Shown in pieces: positions 14,900 through 18,612 of a stretch of 18,612 nt of DNA (the first letter of the stretch is position 1; each line of letters opens with the position of its first letter). The position numbers and the translations under genes are program-made. The notes beneath the pieces were generated by a model that worked only from the letters and a program-made list of their open reading frames with translations, made no database searches and was not told the origin of the DNA. The stretch comes from ZC4RG25 sp041687075. GTDB taxonomy: Bacteria; Pseudomonadota; Alphaproteobacteria; Rhizobiales; Hyphomicrobiaceae. Location: assembly GCA_041687075.1 (NCBI GenBank), contig JAWLCO010000079.1, positions 1 to 18,612 on the forward strand, in the 5' to 3' direction.

Positions 14900-14939
14900 C
14901 TGTGCAGCGTCTCTGGCCGATGAGAATTCGGCTGCACAG
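14900..14939 (+). promoter_or_regulatory. Hairpin between ATPase and binding-protein genes
   Basis: CTGTGCAGC (14900-14908) and GCTGCACAG (14931-14939) pair perfectly. An alternative inner stem GCCGA/TTCGG (14916-14920 with 14928-14932) partly competes with it. It starts 13 bp after the ATPase stop. No T-run follows. It could adjust the ratio of ATPase to the abundant binding protein, for example as an mRNA processing site. Confidence 0.45.
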
Positions 14940-14974
14940 AAAGGATTCAAGATTCCTGATCTGGGAGGGCTTAA

Positions 14975-16027
14975 ATGAGAGTGACCAGTAAGTTTATAGT
15001 TGCGGCTGCAGCCGTGGCCACCGTCGGCCTCGCTGCGTTCAGCGCGTCGGCAAACCGGCCGTTGACCGTGGTTTCCTGGGGCGGTGCCTATCAGGACGCT
15101 CAGAAGCAGGTCTATTTCGAGCCCTTCAAGGCGACCGGCGAGAGCATGATCGACGAGAGCTGGGACGGCGGTGTCGGCGTCCTGCGTTCCAAGGTGCAGG
15201 GCGGCACCGATTCCGGCTGGGACGTGATCCAGGTTGAAAGCGAGGAGCTGGAGCTCGGCTGTGACGAGGGCATGTTCCTGCCGATCGATTGGGACAGGAT
15301 CGGCGGCAAGGACCGCTACCTGCCGGCCGCCCAGCATGAATGCGGTGTCGGCACCATCATGTGGAACTTCGTCCTTGCCTACGACAAGGACAAGGTGAAG
15401 GAAGCCCCGAAGAGCTGGGCCGACTTCTTCGATACCAAGAACTTCCCGGGCAAGCGGTCCCTCCGGCAGGGTCCGAAGAGCAATCTCGAGATCGCTTTGA
15501 TTGCCGACGGCGTGGCGCCGGCCGACGTCTACAAGGTGCTGGCGACAGACGAGGGCGTCGACCGCGCCTTCAAGAAGCTCGACCAGATCAAGAACGACAT
15601 CGTCTGGTGGAAGTCGGGCGCGCAGCCGCCGCAGCTTCTCGCGTCTGGCGAGGTCGTGATGACGTCGGCCTACAACGGCCGGATCGACGCGGCCGTTCGT
15701 AATGACAACCGCAACTTCGGCATCCAGTGGAACGGCACGCTTTACACCCTGGACAGCTGGGTGATCCTCAAGACTTCGCCGAATGTCGATGCGGCTTACA
15801 AGTTTCTGGAGTTTGCCGGCCGTGCCGAGAATCAGGCGAAGCTGCCGGTGCACATCGCCTACGGTGTCACCAACGTGAAGGCGAACGACCAGATCGACCC
15901 GAAGCGGCTCGTGGACCTGCCGACGCACCCGGACAATATCAAGAACGGCGTGCAGATCTCGGATCGTTTCTGGATCGAGAACATCGACCGGCTGACTGAG
16001 CGCTTCAATACCTGGGCAGCCCAGTGA
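14975..16027 (+). CDS. Periplasmic spermidine/putrescine-type binding protein (PotD-like)
   Basis: This 350-residue extracytoplasmic binding protein belongs to the PotD/PotF/AfuA group (SBP_bac_8 fold). A Sec signal peptide spans about residues 1-26, ending SASA before NRPLTVVSWGGAYQDAQ, and the mature start with VVSWGGAYQ is typical of this group. Other landmarks are WDVIQVESEELELGCDEGMFLPIDWD, KSWADFFDTKNFPGKRSL (the domain-linking segment), SGEVVMTSAYNGRID and YKFLEFAGRAENQAKL. It has no lipobox. ATG 14975 is preceded by GGGAGGG. A stable hairpin follows its stop. The polyamine-binding residues cannot be checked without an alignment, so the ligand remains open. Confidence 0.92.
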   Translation: MRVTSKFIVAAAAVATVGLAAFSASANRPLTVVSWGGAYQDAQKQVYFEPFKATGESMIDESWDGGVGVLRSKVQGGTDSGWDVIQVESEELELGCDEGMFLPIDWDRIGGKDRYLPAAQHECGVGTIMWNFVLAYDKDKVKEAPKSWADFFDTKNFPGKRSLRQGPKSNLEIALIADGVAPADVYKVLATDEGVDRAFKKLDQIKNDIVWWKSGAQPPQLLASGEVVMTSAYNGRIDAAVRNDNRNFGIQWNGTLYTLDSWVILKTSPNVDAAYKFLEFAGRAENQAKLPVHIAYGVTNVKANDQIDPKRLVDLPTHPDNIKNGVQISDRFWIENIDRLTERFNTWAAQ

Positions 16028-16036
16028 TGCACGCAA

Positions 16037-16061
16037 GGCCGGGAGCGGCACGCCCCCGGCC
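16037..16061 (+). promoter_or_regulatory. GC-rich hairpin after the PotD-like gene
   Basis: GGCCGGG (16037-16043) pairs with CCCGGCC (16055-16061) across an 11-base loop, 9 bp after the binding-protein stop. ATTTCTCTG follows, which is too poor in T for efficient termination. Its position suggests partial termination or 3'-end protection, giving more binding protein than permease. Confidence 0.55.
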
Positions 16062-16079
16062 ATTTCTCTGACCTTGCGC

Positions 16080-17312
16080 ATGACCCGGCAAAAGGAACTG
16101 CTGCGCGACCTGAAGCGGGCTGAACGGCGCCGTCGGCTGATGGCGCTTGCGCTCGTCGCGCCGCTGTTTTTCTTCCTGCTGGTGTCCTTCGTATTGCCCA
16201 TCGGCGACATGCTGCGCCGATCGATCGTCGATACCGAGCTGTCCGAGATCTGGCCGCGCACGACGGCTTTGACGAAAGCCTGGGTCTGGGACCGCGCTTC
16301 GGACCCCACCCCGGAGATGTACCGCGCTCTCGGCGAGGACATCAGGGAGTCGGCCAGGGAAAGGACGATTGCCGTTGCGGCCCGCAGGCTGAATTACGCG
16401 GTGAACAACGGCCGCAGCCTCGTGATGAGCACCGGGCGCGCCCTGCGCCGGGAGGATGAGGACCCGGCGGACTGGCGGGCGCGACTGATCGAGATCGATC
16501 CGGCCTGGGGCGAGCGCAAGACCTGGATCGCCATCGCGCAGGCCGCCGGGCCGATGACGGATTTCTACCTGCTGACCGCCGTCGACCTGGAGCGTGACGA
16601 TCGGGACCGCATCGTCCAGCGGCTGCCAGAAAGATCGCTTTACGTCCAGGTGCTGGGCCGCACGTTGCTCATCTCGGTCTCCGTCACCCTGCTCGCACTG
16701 GTGCTGGGCTTTCCCGTTGCCTACCTCGTGGCGAACGCGCCGAAGCGCATTGCCGGGCTGCTGATGATCCTGGTGCTGCTGCCGTTCTGGACATCGCTTC
16801 TGGTGCGCTCGGCCGCGTGGATCGTGCTGCTGCAGGACCAGGGCCTCATCAACGGCGCGTTACAGGCCACCGGCATCATCAGCGAGCCGATGCGGCTGAT
16901 CTTCAACCGCACGGGCGTCGTCGTCGCCATGACGCACGTGCTGCTGCCGTTCATGATTTTGCCGATGATCGCCACCATGAAGGCGATCCCGCCGACGTAC
17001 ATGCGCGCCGCCCTCTCGCTCGGGGCCCATCCGGCCATCGCCTTCGTGCGCGTCTACCTGCCGCAAACGCTGCCCGGCGTGGCAGCCGGCGTGCTGCTCG
17101 TCTTCATCATGGCGCTCGGCTACTACGTCACGCCCGCGCTCGTCGGCGGCGCCGAGGACCAGATGCTGGCCTACTTCATCGCCTTCTACACCACCTCGAG
17201 CGCCAACTGGGGGCTCGCCGCGGCCCTCGGCGTCATGCTGCTCACCGCAACCGCAATTCTCTACCTGGTCTATGCCCGCCTCGTCGGCATGGGGCAGGTG
17301 AAGCTCGGGTGA
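16080..17312 (+). CDS. Pot-type ABC transporter permease 1 (PotB-like) with large periplasmic insert
   Basis: This 410-residue inner-membrane permease has its first membrane helix at about residues 20-42. Later helices lie at about 193-218, 226-251, 280-300, 333-355 and 380-403. The EAA-type ATPase-contact loop is RAALSLGAHPAIAFVRVYLPQTLPG (309-333). Between helices 1 and 2 lies a soluble stretch of about 145-150 residues, rich in charged and aromatic residues, where PotB-size permeases (about 280-290 residues) have only a short loop; by the positive-inside rule it faces the periplasm. ATG 16080 is chosen; an in-frame TTG lies two codons upstream. Neither has a Shine-Dalgarno, which fits low expression after the hairpin. 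The next permease starts 3 bp after this stop. Confidence 0.9.
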   Translation: MTRQKELLRDLKRAERRRRLMALALVAPLFFFLLVSFVLPIGDMLRRSIVDTELSEIWPRTTALTKAWVWDRASDPTPEMYRALGEDIRESARERTIAVAARRLNYAVNNGRSLVMSTGRALRREDEDPADWRARLIEIDPAWGERKTWIAIAQAAGPMTDFYLLTAVDLERDDRDRIVQRLPERSLYVQVLGRTLLISVSVTLLALVLGFPVAYLVANAPKRIAGLLMILVLLPFWTSLLVRSAAWIVLLQDQGLINGALQATGIISEPMRLIFNRTGVVVAMTHVLLPFMILPMIATMKAIPPTYMRAALSLGAHPAIAFVRVYLPQTLPGVAAGVLLVFIMALGYYVTPALVGGAEDQMLAYFIAFYTTSSANWGLAAALGVMLLTATAILYLVYARLVGMGQVKLG

Positions 17313-17315
17313 GGC

Positions 17316-18146
17316 ATGATGCACGGCGCCAGAACCCGAACCGAGCAGATCGCCCGCATCGTGCTGATCGTAGCGGCGGCGCTGGTGTTCTTTTTCCTGA
17401 TCGCGCCGATCATCGCGGTCATGCCCCTGTCGGTAAATGATTCCGAGTTCCTGACCTACCCGCTGCGCGGATTCACGACGCGCTGGTACGAAGCCGTCTT
17501 CGCAAGCGACAAGTGGCGCATCGCAGTGGTGAACTCGTTCCTGATCGGCCTGCCGGCGGCGTTCATTGCCACGGTGCTCGGCACGCTGGCGGCGATCGGA
17601 CTTTCGATGGCGGATTTCCGGGGCAAGGCGGCGATCACGACGCTGCTGCTCTCGCCGCTGGTCGTGCCGATCGTGATCGTGGCTGTCGGGCTCTACTTCT
17701 TCTTCGCGCCGTTCGGGCTCACGCAATCCTATACGGGTCTCATCATCGCGCATGCTGCGCTCGGCGCACCCTTCCCCGTCGTGACCGTGTCGGCGGCGCT
17801 CGCCTCCTTCGACCGCAACCTTGCGCGCGCGGCGGCCAGCCTCGGCGCCCCGCCTCTGACGGTGTTCCGCCGTATCATGCTGCCGCTCGTCGCTCCCGGC
17901 GTCGCTTCCGGCGCGTTGTTCGCGTTCGCCATCTCGTTCGACGAGGTCGTGACGGTGCTGCTGCTCGGCGCGCCTCACCAGCGCACCATTCCGCGCGAAA
18001 TGTTTTCAGGCCTGCGCGACAGCTTCAACCCCACCATCGCGGCCGTAGCGGTGATGCTGACGCTGCTTGCGGTGCTGCTGCTGCTCGTGGTCGAGTTGCT
18101 GCGCGCACGCAGCGAGCGCATGAAGCAGCAGGCCGGCAGCCTCTGA
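17316..18146 (+). CDS. Pot-type ABC transporter permease 2 (PotC-like)
   Basis: This 276-residue partner permease has normal length for PotC. It has six predicted membrane helices: about residues 12-36, 68-96, 108-131, 140-163, 193-217 and 240-262. The EAA-type loop is RAAASLGAPPLTVFRRIMLPLVAPG (171-195). The N-terminal LSVNDSEFLTYPLRGFTTRWYEAVF corresponds to the conserved periplasmic segment of the family. ATG 17316 follows the previous stop by 3 bp, and a second ATG at 17319 is equally possible. GGTGAGG, which includes the upstream stop codon, acts as Shine-Dalgarno, so translation is coupled. It is the last gene of the operon. The convergent RND gene follows after 162 bp. Confidence 0.92.
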   Translation: MMHGARTRTEQIARIVLIVAAALVFFFLIAPIIAVMPLSVNDSEFLTYPLRGFTTRWYEAVFASDKWRIAVVNSFLIGLPAAFIATVLGTLAAIGLSMADFRGKAAITTLLLSPLVVPIVIVAVGLYFFFAPFGLTQSYTGLIIAHAALGAPFPVVTVSAALASFDRNLARAAASLGAPPLTVFRRIMLPLVAPGVASGALFAFAISFDEVVTVLLLGAPHQRTIPREMFSGLRDSFNPTIAAVAVMLTLLAVLLLLVVELLRARSERMKQQAGSL

Positions 18147-18239
18147 GCGCGATCGATCAACCGCTTCAGGTCCGCCAGGCGGGCTCGTTCTTCTTCTCGT
18201 AGTCTCTGAAGGCCCGCTCCGCACCGCGGCTCCAACCGT

Positions 18240-18305
18240 CTCAACCGCTTCCGGCTCATGCAAACGATCCGCCCTCTCTCCCGCCTTCGAGGAGAGGAGG
18301 TTGAG
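18240..18305. terminator. Nested inverted repeats between convergent genes
   Basis: CTCAACC (18240-18246) pairs with GGTTGAG (18299-18305), and inside it CTCTCC (18276-18281) pairs with GGAGAG (18291-18296) around a 9-base loop. The structure ends 3 bp from the RND stop codon and lies 94 bp past the permease stop, so it could serve as a termination or 3'-end structure for either operon. T-runs are lacking on both sides. A second weak candidate for the plus strand is CCGC-CAG-GCGG (18172-18182) followed by pyrimidine-rich DNA. Confidence 0.3.
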
Positions 18306-18308
18306 TCG

Positions 18309-18612
18309 TTACGCTTCGCTGGTCGCCGGCTCCAGCGGCTCGGCCTCCTTCTGCTCCGGGGCTTCGGGAGTCCGAGCGGACCGGTCGAAGATCCGCGTCA
18401 CGAACACGAAGAAAGCCGGCACGAAGAAGATGGCGAGCACAGTGGCCGAGATCATCCCGCCCAGCACGCCCGTGCCGATCGCGTTCTGGCTCGACGCACT
18501 GGCACCCGACGCGATCGCCAGCGGCACCACGCCCAGCGTGAAGGCGAGGGAAGTCATCAGGATCGGACGGAAGCGCAGGCGGGCTGCCTCGACCGTCGCG
18601 TCGATGACGGAC
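18309..18612 (-). CDS. RND-family efflux transporter, inner-membrane subunit (C-terminal fragment)
   Basis: The last 100 codons of a hydrophobe/amphiphile efflux pump of the AcrB/MexB type lie in the window. The 5' part continues past the right edge, so the gene itself need not be truncated. The visible sequence SVIDATVEAARLRFRPILMT is the conserved cytoplasmic helix before TM11. SLAFTLGVVPLAIASGASASSQNAIGTGVLGGMISATVLAIFFVPAFFVFV forms TM11-TM12 with the usual glycines. A tail of about 29 residues, rich in E, P and A, closes the protein. Such pumps work as trimers with a periplasmic adaptor and an outer-membrane channel to export drugs, dyes or solvents. The internal ATG at 18557 is not the start, because coding similarity continues upstream of it. 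Confidence 0.9.
   Translation of the reverse strand, partial: SVIDATVEAARLRFRPILMTSLAFTLGVVPLAIASGASASSQNAIGTGVLGGMISATVLAIFFVPAFFVFVTRIFDRSARTPEAPEQKEAEPLEPATSEA

Noticed and set aside
14792..16342. A 516-codon minus-strand open frame opposite the PotD-like gene
   Set aside because: It is antisense to a clear binding protein with a signal peptide and a good ribosome binding site, and has no domain of its own.
16860..17978. A 372-codon minus-strand open frame opposite the two permeases
   Set aside because: Its composition is very rich in R, E, H and D, which is the complement of hydrophobic membrane-helix codons. It is not a plausible protein.

Overview
This 18.6 kb, GC-rich window looks like chromosome from an alphaproteobacterium, most likely of the order Hyphomicrobiales (Rhizobiales). 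The evidence is the gene string dac-tmk-holB-metG-tatD-MBL hydrolase, a groESL operon controlled by a CIRCE element, a short type-2 MetRS, and dispersed palindromic repeats that begin with CCCGTCATCCCG. I cannot name the genus. No phage, plasmid, insertion sequence, CRISPR array or stable RNA gene is visible.

Layout, left to right. (1) Positions 1-465 hold no gene. They carry two 95%-identical copies of a 139-bp palindromic repeat. (2) Positions 466-4071, minus strand: an oligopeptide/dipeptide-type ABC importer operon, read as binding protein, DppB-like permease, DppC-like permease. No ATPase gene is present in the window. (3) Positions 4072-4372: a divergent intergenic region with a promoter and CIRCE, followed by groES and groEL on the plus strand. 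An inverted array of 7-bp repeats lies between them and a good terminator follows groEL. (4) Positions 6576-6869, minus: a small GYD-family protein. (5) Positions 7142-13414, minus: a six-gene housekeeping operon, D-Ala-D-Ala carboxypeptidase, thymidylate kinase, DNA polymerase III delta prime, MetRS, TatD hydrolase, MBL-fold hydrolase. Several of its junctions overlap. (6) Positions 13801-18146, plus: a complete spermidine/putrescine-type (PotABCD-like) ABC importer, ordered ATPase, binding protein, permease, permease, with a structured leader. (7) Positions 18309-18612, minus: the C-terminal end of an RND-family inner-membrane efflux transporter, cut by the window edge.

The genes form independent modules: nutrient uptake (two ABC systems), protein folding, and replication/translation/cell-wall housekeeping. 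I see no convincing novel multi-gene system. The parts that known genes do not explain are non-coding: the paired palindromic repeats, the heptamer arrays between groES and groEL, the palindrome and leader hairpins upstream of the PotA-like gene, and hairpins after both binding-protein genes. Among proteins, the least standard is the first Pot-type permease, which has a soluble insert of about 145 residues after its first membrane helix.
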